A stretch of DNA of 64,000 nt from Phoronis australis (lineage: Eukaryota; Phoronida; Phoronidae). Below, one piece after another: positions 45,753 to 58,849 of this stretch. The notes under the pieces are model-generated. The model had not been told where the DNA came from. It saw nothing but the letters and a program-made list of their open reading frames with translations, and searched no databases. The DNA lies in contig NMRA01000639.1 in assembly GCA_002633005.1 (NCBI GenBank), positions 168,456 through 232,455 of the forward strand. The letters run 5' to 3'. How positions within the stretch are numbered: position 1 is the first letter of the stretch; every line of letters starts with the position of its first letter. A program made the position numbers and the translations under genes.

Positions 45753-46400
45753 GTACCAAGGCTATCCCTTAGGCCTCTTAAGCCTGATCAGGACAACAAA
45801 ACTTTGAACTTGGGCTCAGCATAATTACAAGAGGTGTCACACCAACAAATTTGCCGATTATGGGGTCACTGCTCAAGTTCATAATAGACAGACATACGGG
45901 ACAGCATGAGCTCATTTCGATCATTTAGAACATACCTCTAGTATACACCATGCATTAAAAAGCTGCATACAGCATAACAAGGGAATAAAGATGCGTTGTA
46001 TGCCTGATGCAGTTCGCAATCTCACCACTCCGTAGCACTACGTGATGTACGTTGTAACCTGCTGCTCTGGTGAGTTTCGCAATGTCGACACTATGTGACG
46101 CGAGAGATTATCTATTGCTTGATCTTCAATCTGGGTCTGACAATGAATGTCCTGATTGAAGGTCAAGCAACAGCCAATCACAGCGATCAACACGGATGTC
46201 ACAAAGTGGCATGATTGTGACATCGCCAGACTTCTATATCCGACTTCTAACACATGCGTTTCCCCATCCAGTACTTTTTTATTTACTTCTGTGGCCCAGA
46301 CAGGATACATAGCCGGTCAATGCATTAAAACAGGTGGAGGTGGCCGCAGAGGTTACTGTGAAACTCTGTGGGACAAGGGACAGATTTAATGTTGACTGGG

Positions 46401-46664
46401 GTAGTGCGTGCACGCACCCAGCCTAACAATTGGGGGCTCGAATTTTTGAGAATGTGGACCTTTTCTTAAGATTCAAAGGGAACGTTCTGAGCTATGAATT
46501 GTGCGTTTGTCAAAGTTTGGTAGTTCTTGTCTTTTTAGTGGACTTTTGTCTCATTTTCTACTTTTTTCAGAGTTTTATTTCTCTGAGGCAGACCTTTTTA
46601 CCCACTTTGCCAAACGGGGGCTCGTTCAAGCCCTCCCCGGAGTCCCCCTGGGTGCACACATGTA
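46401..46664 (+). mobile_element. Inverted-repeat element family R1, copy A
   Basis: Starts with GTGCGTGCACGCACCCAGCC and ends with CCTGGGTGCACACATG, its imperfect complement. Between them lie GGGGGCTCGAATTTTTGAGA, ATGTGGAC and TTTATTTCTCTGAGGCAGAC, which also occur in copies near 50.6 and 62.7 kb. Confidence 0.7.
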
Positions 46665-49600
46665 ATGAGGGCGGCAACTGGAAGAGACTGATGAGGCAGT
46701 TTCAGAAACAGGGCAAATGTTTGCACAACACCCACTTTGCCGCTCACGTCTCAAGACATATTTCAAACACAGTTAATCTTGCTACAGTAAGGTCAGTGTC
46801 TACGAGCTTGGATTTGGTGAAAAGGTTAAGGTAGGTCGTCACATTTTTTAAATTCGTCACACGGCGGGAATCCTCCAAAAAAGGGTGCTGCAATTACCCG
46901 GTTAAAAAATCCCGAGATCTGTCGAGCGGATAGTCAGGATGCAAGTAACACAACGTAAGCTATACTTCAGTGACCTTCATATTGAAAGACATTAACTAAG
47001 ATACTTACACAATTATTAGATTTGTAACCAAACGTTTGTAATAAGCAGAACCAGCGAGAAGCACTTCCTTCAATATTCACGCCATGTTGAAGACTGAATA
47101 GGCTACGTAGGCTACGTCACTGAAAATCACTCGCAAGATGGCACTAACAGCACTAGAACTGGGGGTTCTTTTCTATTCCACATTGGCGGGGGCCATGCAG
47201 ACCAATGCAATGCCAGTCGATGGACAATCAGAAAACTCCAACTGGGCCCTCCCTTAAATACCGGCCTAGGTTTTGGTAAAAAATATATCAACATTTTCGG
47301 GCAGAAATGGGCACAGACACATTTTTGTGTTGCCTACGAATTCAGTCTTCCGAGTCACCATCATGAAAATCCATTCTGAAATAAAGTTTTAGATATATAA
47401 CACAAAAGTAACAGCGGCCCATTGCTTAACTATACTCGGTGTCACAAATAGGAATTTCTACTTCTTTGTGCAGAAGTTCCCAGTGTTGCAGCGGTCGTGG
47501 CGGGTTGTTGCAATGGTCAGGTCAAACTCACGGGCCCAGGCTCCGTCCACGGCAGCTCACTCAGTCACAGAGTACGTGAACTGGGTTCCTAGGGGGGTCA
47601 AACGATGGAACACTTTCGTGAAAGAAAATGGTTCAGAGTTTATTGAGATTGGTCATCTGCTCAGTAAAACCATAGATATATCTATAGTCTATGGTAAAAC
47701 TGCCAATTCGATGCCGATGCACGTAAACAAGGCTTTCATTGCCTGTAATTTGAGTTGGTATCGGAAATACAATCTTATCACGGTAGAGACGGTATTTTGA
47801 TACCGACGGATGAGAGTTTAGTGCGAAATGCTGCTTTATGTCAGCCAAGTAGGCCTACTGGGTCTATACACATCTCTTATTTTTGGTTCTAAGCGTTGAG
47901 CCACTGAAAACCCACTCTGGAGACCTGTGCATAGATCTGACAAAGTGCCAGTCAATGAGTCGTGGATAGTCCCCGGGCGGCCGGGGTGCTATGTACGGAT
48001 GACGTCGTGGCGGAGCTAAAGCCGGGTGACTTTTTACGATTAGTGTACCTTAGTACGCCGAGAAGTGAAGTAATCATCTCAACGGAAGAGTGCCATTTCC
48101 AATATAATTCATTGAGAGTTCAGAGTTCTATGAGATGGGTCGTTTCAAAATTATCGTTTTAACAAGTTTATTTTAAAAATGTACTCATTTTTGGCAACAT
48201 GCCACCCCGTACTGTTTAAAGCTTGCCTCTCCAAGTATCCCCCCGCCTTTGAAAGTTTCATATTTGTGGAATTAACCCTTATAAAAGTGAAGTATGTCTG
48301 AAACAAAGTTCCTACTTATTGGGTACCTGTTTCGTATTCACACTCTTAAGGGACGTGTATTCTAATTTTCCACGTGTACCACAGTCGAGAGCCACACAGC
48401 AGGACAAGCCCATTGTCACCGCCATTATGGCTAGTTTTTACACAACTTGCAGCAGACGTGTGAACAGTCATTTCTTTCTTGTAAACCATGTTTTTATATT
48501 TGTCTGAAATATTTTTAAACCCATAGATAAGCAACTTGAAACAACTCAGATATTTTTCTTTCTGTTTTATTGTTCCAGTTAAACGTCACAGGTGGTCAAA
48601 AGGCAATCACAAAGCTTTTTTACGACATGACTAAGTGTCACGATAAAACCGACTGTTGAACATGTAGGTCAAAACCGTAAACTTGAAATACACACGAAAA
48701 AAAAAACGTGAAACACAAGTTGGAATTTTTCATGCAGGTATAACGGTTATGAATACGTTGTACTCAAATTGTGAGATTATCTTTGCGCGACTCAGTAGCT
48801 AATTCAAAGTTGACTTAGCGTAAAACCGAATCTCCACAACTATGATTAATGCCTTCCCTTCAACTCTGTGCCCATGCGCTCAGTTGATGTATCGTATGCG
48901 TAACGCATGTCCTTCTGATGGCAAATGCATCAATGATCTATTGTCACTGTTTGTCCTCTGACCCCACTCTTGCCTTGCCACTGGGACCAAGGGGTACGTT
49001 CACTCTCGCTTGATTTCACGTCTCCCATTTCTTGGTCTATTGATGTCCTATAAGTCACTTATAAGGTAACTAACTGTGTGTGACAAACAGCATTAAATTA
49101 TGAAACGTACTCTTTGAATCTTCTTAGACTACTGTATACATTTTGGTTAAAGCAAATTTACAGGTGAATTGCTTTGTGCTCTTGACTAAACTTGGGTAGG
49201 CGAGTAGATGTTTACGATGTCATTTTCGTTGAATGCTTCAAAAGAACAATTGCTACCCTAGCGCGTAGTTACATACGATTAGTGTCAAACTTATCTCGGA
49301 TAATTACCTCGTCGGTGAATTGAAACTTTGCATGCGAGGACGTCAGACACAATAAATGTGACTCTCTCAGTCAACGTTACATCTATGTTTGTAAAAAGTC
49401 ATGATTTACTCAAACAACGAAAATACCAACTACTTTCAAGTATTGACGAATACCCTATAACTCCGTTGTTTGTTGGTAAGTAGAAAACTAAGATATGCTT
49501 TTTCTCGGTCATAACAATAAGTGGGCAATTTTCTTGCAATGCATTAAAGAAAAATAATGTTTTAGGTTGCCAAGACATCGACAATCGAAAGGCCTCAAAA

Positions 49601-49980
49601 TGATTTTTCACATCGTCTCGAATAACTCGCACATATAGCTCATAAAATATGTTTAAAATTTGCCAAGGGTAAAGGTATAGCAATGAAAAATAAAGATATG
49701 ACTTCACACAATTATCACTTTAAAAAAATTAATAAAGGTTGACCTTTACCTAAGCTACAAGTTAATTACAATAAATAGAAAAAATTTAATTTAACTTGAA
49801 ATTTTGACGATTTTTAAAAAGTAAATCCGTATCAGAAACCCGTTTCACAGTTATGAGAGGCTGTTGTAATTTTTGAGAACTGGCTACATGTCGTGCAAGA
49901 GAGGGTGAAAGTTTAATCGTTGGCAAAAGAATCTCTCACCCGCCAACACGACAACCACCGAATTATTCTAAAGACCCGGT
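46665..49980. other. Mostly non-coding; possible 5' exon and one short open frame
   Basis: Contains a possible minus-strand 5' exon (see 47009) and a 110-codon open frame at 47468-47800 preceded by an acceptor-like tract, without recognisable motif. No other gene is recognised. Confidence 0.35.
47009..47110 (-). promoter_or_regulatory. Possible 5' non-coding exon and promoter, perhaps of BAHD1
   Basis: On the minus strand a CRE-like GTGACGTA (about 47112-47119) and further CpG-containing sequence precede a segment that ends in a strong donor GTAAGT (47008-47003). No coding sequence follows before the BAHD1 acceptor at 36400, so it could be the first exon of BAHD1 with a 10.6-kb intron. The left boundary and link to BAHD1 are inference. 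Confidence 0.25.
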
Positions 49981-50033
49981 GGCTCAGTGCTGATTAGCCC
50001 AGTCATTGAAAGGTTACAAAAACTTTCATTCTG

Positions 50034-50305
50034 ATGGCTAGCACGTACACCGGTCGCCACCAAGTTCTTCGCAGCGCTAAATTCATGATGAACCAGCCGA
50101 CTACCGGACGGCGAAACGAAGTGCGTGGAAATTACTCTAACGCGGCTATCGTAGAAAATCATGTACTATACAAAATTGTCATCCTCAGCCTCATTTAAGT
50201 GAGAATCCGACCCCTAGTGTGGCTAATTGTCCCAACTTATTCCTCTGTCAGATGACGTCGCGATTTTTGGTCTTGCAACTGACACTTCGTCTTGCTCAAA
50301 ACTCG
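50034..50305 (+). CDS. Possible start of an unrecognised small gene
   Basis: A CpG-rich open frame starts with ATG at 50034 (MASTYTGRHQVLRSAKFMMN) and runs 54 codons to a stop at 50196-50198. Soon after, a 54-base segment (50252-50305) is framed by a good acceptor (TTCCTCTGTCAG) and donor (GTGAGT). Possible donors inside the first frame (GTAGAA, GTACTA) are weak. No family is recognised and the two pieces may not belong together. Confidence 0.25.
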
Positions 50306-50574
50306 GTGAGTAAAATATGACGTATAGACAACGAATTCAACTGGTGGAGTTTTATGTCAAGCAATTACGATCTGTCGGTTCTGTCGAAGAATAGAACCAC
50401 GCCTATTTGAGTCGACTAAGAAACACATATTTCATCACCGCCAAATAGTCTAAATCTTAGACCACGGAGTCTAAATCAAATTGTATTTTTTGCCACAGAA
50501 CTAGGGGAAGGGTTACAGAAGTTAAAACGTTTTACCTCTGCCGCCACACCCTCTATGGCATGGACGGCTTCATC

Positions 50575-50788
50575 CAATGCGCGCACCCGAGGGGGGACAC
50601 GAAGTGGGCAAAAAGGTCCGCCTCAGAGAAACAAAAAGTCTGAGAAAACGAGACGAAAGTCCACAGGAATTTTGCGCTAATGCACAATTCATAGGTCTGA
50701 ACGTAGTGCCCCGTTTTTTTTCAAGTAGTCCCCGTTTTTTCAGTAAAAATTCTAGCCTATATTTTAGGCTGGGTGCGCGCGTGCATCC
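50575..50788 (-). mobile_element. Inverted-repeat element family R1, copy B
   Basis: Reverse-oriented copy of the element at 46401-46664. Ends are CAATGCGCGCACCC and GGCTGGGTGCGCGCGTGCAT; the shared interior reads on this strand as CGCCTCAGAGAAACAAAAAG and GACGAAAGTCCAC. Confidence 0.75.
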
Positions 50789-53303
50789 TATAATGTTTAG
50801 CACCCCTGGGGTTAGCATACTCGGCATTTTTAACGACCGGGGCAGCTGGAAAATTAGGACATCAATTTCGAAAGTGGGATCGAAAAAGGGCCCTAGTTGC
50901 GGGAAGTTTCCACAAAAAGTCACCCTTTCGTAGGAGTCCGTACTGAACATCAACAACTGGTTTTTAACCCAGAAACAGAAATGTCAAGCTGCAAAAATGA
51001 GCACATAATACCAAAAGAATATGTAAACTCTCCTGCACTAGGATTTGTATAGCTGGGAAAGTGAACTTGATTTTTTTAATTATTGCAGCGACTATTACTT
51101 GTTGGAAAAAAAGTTACCCCTTCGTAGGGAATTTATCAGGACAGGGATGCAGATCTGAAAGTAACCCTTCTTAGTAGTAAGTCCCATAAAAACATCTTTT
51201 ATGAGACTACCCTTGTGTTTCACCCACTCCGGCCAGAAATCACCACATTGCCACGTACACAAGGCAATTTTGGTTGATTATAATTTATCAGGAAATATAT
51301 TTATAAGAATGCATATCAATCATTGGTATGAATGGTACAAGACATAATTGGTTGAAAAGAATTCATTGTTAAAGGTGGATATATGTTTATGCAAGGTATA
51401 TCATCAATCATGATAATTTATATTTCTTATCTGAGACCGATGATAAATGATCAAATGAGGTTTTCCAATGCTTAGAATGATGATCCTTTATCATCAGGCT
51501 CATATGAATTCTTATCACAAAATGTGGGGGGCGTAGTTATATCTTAACCCAAAATGTTTGCATTCAATGTAGTAAAAGCCAATAAGTATGAGGGAAGTCA
51601 GTTTAAATATTATATTGAAATTTTGATTATGCAATAAAACACTACAAAGTAGCAAACGCACAAGAGATTGTTTCACGGTTCCCAGAATTAACAAGTCTAA
51701 GTGTAACAAAGACTGAATCATGAAGTGGTCTATTGAACAGCAAGTACATGACAAATCACTTAAGACCCGAACTTATAGCTGGTATGACATGAAATCTGAT
51801 GAAATGACAGTCACCAACTACCATATTATCTCTGCTCTATCCAATATACCATAAACATTCTCATCACACTGCTGGCAATAAAGAACTTAAAACTTAAAAG
51901 ATAAATATCACAAATCTAGAGCTTAATTATATTTTGTTTCCATGGAACATCACCAGGCAGTGACAGAATGCCTCGGATGATTACTTCACACGAGTTACTA
52001 CTTTGTAAACTTGACAAATAGACAATTGAGAGGTCAATAACAAATAACATTATTTTAAATTGCACAAAACAATGATTTTTGAGCATAATTGATCATGAGC
52101 AAATGAGTGATAAAAATAAATACATAATGATGTGCCACTAAGGAATGCTAACATTTCCACAGACCATCCCAGTCATGTGACGATTATTTCTGTGCATAAG
52201 TATTCTAAATTCTTCTCAATACAGTAAAATTCCTTAATTTAAGACAACCTTTTCAATGAAAATAAAGCTTGTCCAAAAATTATAGAAGTTTCCATTGAAT
52301 GGAAATCATTCTAGACGCCAGTGAACTCTCAGACAATGTCATTTGGAAACCATTTTTTTGGCTTGTTTGTTGGTTTGTAACTCTTTGTTTTGGTTCTAAA
52401 AGAGAATGAGCATGCTTTCATAATATACGATATCACCATGGACAGAGTGGAGTTCACAGACATCTTTAATGGGATAGTTCATCACCGCTAACAAGATTTA
52501 TAATGATTTGAATTTTGCGATTTTGGGTTGTACTTTTTCTAAATAACCCAATAAGTGTCAAAAGCGACAAAATCGTGAACACAGCCCCAAAGTTTTAAAA
52601 AATACTTCATTTTCCAATGTCTTAAATTAAGAAACTTTACCACATCTTGCAAAACACTTGAGATGCACAACAATAAAATCCTCCAACAGCACACAAAATC
52701 ATTCAGGCCCTCTCAAACTGTCAACTCATCACATGATGAATGACACAAACCATGACAGAAAAGAAAAAACAGACACAAAATGTCAACTTCCGAAAATCAT
52801 CTTATGTAAAATCTCACCAATTTCGGATAAAATGATAATGGCCAAAATTGGCCTTTACTTTTTCATTTTTCAAAGGCTTTTAACAGAATTATTGTCTGAA
52901 AGTAGCGATGCAATAGGTCATTCAAAATAAGAATGTATTTGGTGCTACTTATATTTTATGAAAAATAAACAAAAAAATCACTAGTGAGCCATATTGCGTC
53001 CTAAATTGGTGAAATTCTATCATATTTCAAGATTGCTCTATACTTCAATTCATTGGCAACCAGATTGAGAATTTTTTTCAGCATGATTGTAGTTTTCAAA
53101 TCACCAGCTTTATCGCAATCAAGAACAGTTAGAAATAATGATAGAAATATCGATACGCTAATACTGAAGTATGCTTGGACCTGCCAATCAAATAAGTTGT
53201 TTTCACTTATGGAAGACACAAATGTCTTGGGCATCAATTCATGAGAATAGGTAAACTAATAAACAATCACTCTTAAATTAATATATTTAAATATAACAAA
53301 ATA
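50789..53303. other. Non-coding region and 3' flank of the STMND1-like gene
   Basis: AT-rich. No coding sequence, RNA gene or clear repeat is recognised. Confidence 0.4.
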
Positions 53304-56300
53304 TTATGAGTCAAAGAATTCATCCCTTTCTTTCGCCGATGGATATTTATCACTGGCATAGCCTGAGCTTGGGGCGCTCCGTTGGAACGCAGCATCAAAA
53401 CTGTCTACAGTACTAGCACTTGTGAAACGGAAATCCTTGGGTGCATTAGGGTTAAACTTTTTCACTGGACTGCTCCTTCCAGAATATATCCTCTCCTCAC
53501 TGTCTGCAACACTGACAGCTTTTGTTGATTCACCGTCTCCAAGCCATGAGTCAGCTGCAAGAAAAAGATCCAATATTAAAGATCTGATTTCCATGTTCCA
53601 GTGTTCACAAACACCTTATAATAAATGCACAACTCCTTAATAAATATGGGACGAACACTCTCTCCAGCAAACATCGAACTGTCAACTAACAAGACAGATC
53701 CAATCTGTCCATGAATGTGAGCATGTCACAATAGTTTTGATTTGTAAAAGAAGTATTCTTTCCTGTAAAACCATTTATATGATTTTAGAGACCATTTTCT
53801 GCCAATCAAATAATCTCAAACATTTTTGTTACCACGATTACTTTCCATACATAATGTTAATTCAAATTCTAAGCAGCAAAGTCATCTTTTGCAGTGACCT
53901 ATACTATTAAAATAACACGTAACAACGAGAAGTTGGTATAGTACTTACCATCATCGTCAGCATTAAAACATTCATCTTTCTCCACATCAAAGTCGACCTC
54001 TTCATTCTGCATTTTCTCAATTCGCTTCGCTTTTTCACGCGCTCTTCGGGCACGCTCTTCTCTCTTCTTTTGCTTGTCTATAATTTCTTGTTGTCTGGCA
54101 GTTCGATTTTTACCAGCAGACTGTTGACTTTTCTCAATCTAGAAAACACAAAACATTGTTTCTGTCAATAGATTTTAAATGATGTTGACTAAGAAGCATG
54201 CTAGCACTGAGCTAAGACCAGGAGAGAAACAAATAGCCACAAACAAAGTTTGCGATATATTGTAATAGTTACTGACAATGGGTAAACAAGTTCTCTGAAC
54301 AACAGCATCTGCATTAATTTTCACTCATGTATGGGAGAGCGGGACACTTTTACTTGTTGCAAAACTAAATCAAAATAAAAAGAAACTATTAAATATAAAT
54401 ATCTAAAAAACTCTCTATATATATACTTCAATTATTACATTGAATTGAATACAACACAGTGCATAACATTGTTAACATGCCATGCGATACATACACACTA
54501 CTCTCATTAAAAACAGGCAGGTGGCCTGGTGCCTTCTCGTTACACCAGGTATGCTTAGACCACACAATTGGGCCCATTGCACTAATCACTTAAATAACAC
54601 TCAAGGGATCCCTCAGCATGGGGTTTATCATGAGTAAAATCTTCTAATCTTCCTGTTTTTCTCAGGAAATTAGAGAGGCTATTGAACCTGCACGATCTAG
54701 CTATTTCTACCAGGCAAGTTACATGTCCGTCAAACAGAAGATTGCAAAGACCCTGATGAGCATTGGTCACATGTCAAAAATAACAGCTTACCTCTATGTA
54801 TTGCTGCTGAGCCTTCTCAAAATCTTTTGCAGCCATGAGTTCCCGCCGTCTTTTTGATGATTTTCTGGAAGCACTTATAATTTTCTGACGCTCCTTAAAA
54901 CAAAAAAAAACATGAATAATTAGCACACAATGAATAATGATCTTAACTTAATACTCCTCAGGTTGTAAATAACCAGAAAATATTAGCAAGTATATGAGAC
55001 ATCTGAAATTGACGCAACACGTGAGAATTAGCATAGCCAAAATTATTCATTTGTTAAATACATTTACGTAGCCAAGAAAATTCTTTTGAAACTTAGAAAG
55101 GATACCTGGCAGCACTCTACAGAACACTGAATATTTGGACAAGCCCTCAGTACAATAACAGTTATAATTACTGTATGGCTAAAACAGCTATTACATAATA
55201 CTTTGGCTAGGTACTTGGGAATTAATTGCTTTACCAAGTGAGTTCCCAATGCAAAGATTAGACAACGTAAAAGCTTCAAATGAGACTCAATAAGCACAAG
55301 GTAAGCCTACCTTTTCCCTCTTCTCCTCAGCTACTCTTTGCTTTTCTTCCAACATCTCAGCAGTTAGTGTAGGGACAGACAGTGGTTCAAGAGACTGGAA
55401 AATAACAATTTATACATTAGCACCACCTGCTGGTGTTGATTAACAACACACCAATGAAACAGTCAAACATACATTCTCATATGCAGTACTAAATCTATAA
55501 CTTAGATAAATTACTTTACACTTTGGAGAGTATTGAAATGAGTTTAGAAAAAGTCGAAATTTTCAAATTCTTCAAATTTTGAGAAGAAAATTTCCCTCAG
55601 TCAGAGAATGTATTTTCAAATTGCTGGCTGACTGTACAGTTGATTACTTACGATAAAACAGGTTCCTTTTACTTCAAATTTATCATCCCTCATTAGTAGA
55701 ATAAAGAGTTACACTGTATAAAATGTGCTTGGAATCTTTCAATAAACAAATTGTCACATCACAATGCCATAACTCAAAAATTTGATTTAAAGATAACACA
55801 CCTAACAACTCATTAAAATTGGCAGTGAAATTTATATGGAAGGCACTTTCCTCAGTAGAATCACACTACACTCAATTGAAGTTTATTTATGCTTTACGAA
55901 AGTAAAACAAAACAATAACATCAAAAGCCACCCGTATCCTCTCCCCAAGCATAGCATATATCGAGCCAGGTTATAAATCCAGTTATATTCTTGGCCTGCA
56001 TTGTTCGAAATGCAGTTAAATTAAGAGCTCTCTTGTTGCTGGGCACTCATTCATGTATACAGAGTAAAGAATTAGATCAATAACCATGGCCAGATCGAAG
56101 GAAGTCTGTTGAATGGAGCATTGTGTCTTGTTTGTTTCTCTCCATTGACCTCACTTTGTCACTATTGACAATCTGAACACAGGATGAATGGGGCATTTAT
56201 GAAACACATAGAGTATATGGGTAAAAATTCACCTGAAATCGCTTAGGCGGAGGCCTTGAAGTGATAGTTTTATCACCAGGTCCAAGATTTACTTCAAAGG

Positions 56301-57139
56301 CTATACCTCTTGGTGCACCTATATGTTAAGAACAAAGTTGAGACAATTAAAGTTTCTTCAAGTTATGACTGAATACTTTGTGTCAGCGCTAGAACAACGA
56401 TTATATCTTCTAATGCTAATTGGATGAAACACATTTGTAATTTGCACAAAGCAATGGTAATTTTGATCAACATAGGATTTACTAGGATTAGGAATGTACA
56501 GTGATGTTAAAGTGACGCCGTTACCATAGTTATTAATACTTGGATCAGTGCAGTCTGACCATAAATCTCTTAACTAGTTCTCATTAAAAGTAACATTGGT
56601 AGTGTCAATGTAGAATTAACTAAATCATGTCAGTGAAACCTGAAGACAATTCAGCTTCTAAAACTTAGTTCATCTTAATACATACATGTAGCACAGACAT
56701 GTCATCATGTCAGCACATCATTACTCAATCTACAATTTAAATCGATTATAAAACACGTAAAACTTAAGAATTTTTACAGTTCATGCTCAAAACCTAACAT
56801 AAACCTCGTCCTACTGGAACAAACAGCTGTCTTACCTGTGGTGCTTCCGCTAATAGTGGACAGGGGGCGAGCATTAGCAGCATTTTTCGCATTCTCCTTG
56901 TTTTCAAAAACATTAGGAGTCGGTGTTCGAACAGGAGAAGCCGGTTTAATGTTGTCATTAATGTCAGCAGAATTATCCCCGTACTCTAAACATTGTGATC
57001 TTGAGACCGACTCTCCTGGTACATTATCCGGCGAGGGCGAGCTGACATCTCTTTGGTTGTTGTTCCTTTGAGCACGTGATTTCTCTATGGACACAGCTGA
57101 TGCCTGAATCTGAGCAGCACTGGAGGATCCACAACCCAT
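53304..57139 (-). CDS. STMND1: Stathmin-domain protein with acylated N-terminus (STMND1-like), six exons
   Basis: Exons on the minus strand: 56836-57139, 56233-56318, 55311-55394, 54792-54893, 53949-54138 and 53304-53554; phases agree and give 338 residues. It starts MGCGSSSA, the Gly2/Cys3 pattern for myristoylation and palmitoylation. Residues 1-101 are Ser/Asn/Pro-rich. GAPRGIAFEVNL (102-113) resembles the stathmin-family start (GQAFEVIL in stathmin), followed by RPPPKRFQ (compare RKPPSRLK in human STMND1). Residues about 135-245 are a long charged helix rich in Glu/Lys/Arg, as in stathmins, which bind and sequester tubulin. The C-terminal exon (256-338) is Ser/Asp-rich with SPVKKFNPNAPKDF and an acidic end. 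Human STMND1 (276 residues) has the same plan. ATG at 57139 lies 3 bases into an exon with acceptor TTACAG. The gene model is firm; the family name is less so. Confidence 0.75.
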
Positions 57140-57841
57140 TCCCTGTAAGACAAAGATTTAAGCTAATATAAATATTTCAAAAGCCTTGATTGACAAAGAT
57201 GACAAAAAACACGCATAGCTCACACAGAGTTGTATACTGGCTTGTTGGTATCAGTCTGACATGCCTAAGAACCAAGTGAGCCTTTAAGATAGGCTGTTAC
57301 TTTATCAATATAAGACAATAAATAAGACATGAGGAAAGACACTAGTATGCTGTAACCCTGAACACGGACAACACTGAGGTTATCTAAAAACCGGTTTATT
57401 GCCAGTGTTAGGCCTAAGTTGATAAAATCTAACAGGATTGATTTTCATTAAATGAGTCAAACAAATTCAGGTTTTTCTGGTTGGAAATGTGAAGTTTCCA
57501 GCAGTTTTTAAAGTGTGCAGCAAATTTTTGATAATTTTGTTACCAAGGCAGAGATCACGTTTTCAATAGGCCCTAAAGTAAATCTGGCCACACAAGCTTT
57601 CAATTAAATTGTGTGCAGTCGCTACCGATGTAACTTTTAATCTGTTTGGTCAACAGTTTTGCGTAATATAATATTTGTTTGGTGCATTCAAGATGCATAC
57701 ATATTCATAACTATAGTATAATGAAGTAACATCACAGCTGAGAACCTTTGTTGCTTTTTTACTTGGACCTGGGCTGTAAAATAACTTGATTCTGAATAAA
57801 ACGGGCTCCTAACCAGCTACACCTCGTCATGAAGCGTAACC

Positions 57842-57849
57842 TGACGTCA
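57842..57849. promoter_or_regulatory. Palindromic CRE (TGACGTCA)
   Basis: Perfect cAMP-response-element core within CTGACGTCAG, upstream of the STMND1-like coding start. It may lie in the first intron if the 5' exon near 58327 is real. Confidence 0.4.
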
Positions 57850-58326
57850 GATCATTATAGAATACCCTAGTAGCGTACGGTACGATGGTCAACAGTGTTC
57901 CTGCGATACATCTCAGCTGAAAAGTGCTGCACTAAGACAGCGGTAAGAGTTACGTGTCTCGACTATAAAGTAAAGCCTCAAGCACTCGCGGTGTAATCCT
58001 GCCTGTCTCTCAATAACGTTATAAGTCCGTTATAAATGACTATATTAGGCCTACTTGGTAGGCCTAAGGGTTTCATGGTGTTTGGCAATAGTTAGTTAGG
58101 GGTTAGTTTTTCAGAGATATATATGTAAAGTCCCAGTTAGTCATATGATTGATGCAGATGCCGGGTTCAGACGTTTGCCAAACTTCGACAATCGTGCAAA
58201 GCGCCACGATTACCACACCGCGTAAAATGGCACGGGCACTCACGCATTACTTTTACCCGGACGAACGTTTTGCACGAGTATATACGCTTGAGGTTCGCCG
58301 ACGGCAACTGAAAAAGATCCACTCAC

Positions 58327-58444
58327 CTTCCCAATATTTCACTAAAATGTCAAACACTTCCACAGAGACAAGTCTATCGTTGGCACGCGAACAACTGTTT
58401 ACTGAACTGACCAGGCCAGACACACATTTTGGTCAATGACGTCA
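58327..58444 (-). promoter_or_regulatory. Probable 5' non-coding exon and CRE promoter of the STMND1-like gene
   Basis: On the minus strand a strong donor GTGAGT (58326-58321) ends a segment that begins just downstream of a perfect CRE, TGACGTCA, at 58437-58444. It lies 1.2 kb upstream of the acceptor at 57143, so it is a natural first exon. A plus-strand open frame (58149-58439) covers the same DNA and is probably spurious. Confidence 0.4.
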
Positions 58445-58849
58445 CACGTCTGTCATGACGACATGTAAATAACTTTAAAGACCATTCATTGTCGTAATGC
58501 ATAATAGAAATTCAGGTAATTGAACTTTTTATGAGCCTTTTTGTTACAAAATGTATATAAATTGTAAACATAATTATTGTGTTGCATTCATCTATCAATG
58601 AGGCGTAACAAGCATATTCTTGTATGTTTCAGTGAAGTATAATAAATAAATGGTCCCTAATAAGTCTTTCTGTCGCACAATAGATGTCTCTGCACCCAAT
58701 ATTTCACGCAGGTGCTCGTTCGCCGGAAACTAAAATACATCATTTCTAAAACAAAAACACCAATATGCCACACTATGCAATACAATATCACAATCTATAT
58801 ATTGAAATAATACAACACTTGGTATGATAAATTTCTAGTCATGGAATTT

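Noticed and set aside
46430-46834. 134-codon plus-strand frame
   Set aside because: Most of it is translation of the inverted-repeat element R1 copy A.
47468-47800. 110-codon frame after an acceptor-like tract
   Set aside because: No motif recognised and no matching donor or neighbouring exon was found.
49974-50010. A-box-like GGTGGCTCAGTGCTGATTAG suggesting a tRNA
   Set aside because: No B box or T arm follows at the expected distance.
58149-58439. 96-codon plus-strand frame with a faint BEN-like look
   Set aside because: It overlaps the probable 5' exon and CRE of the STMND1-like gene on the other strand; similarity is too weak.
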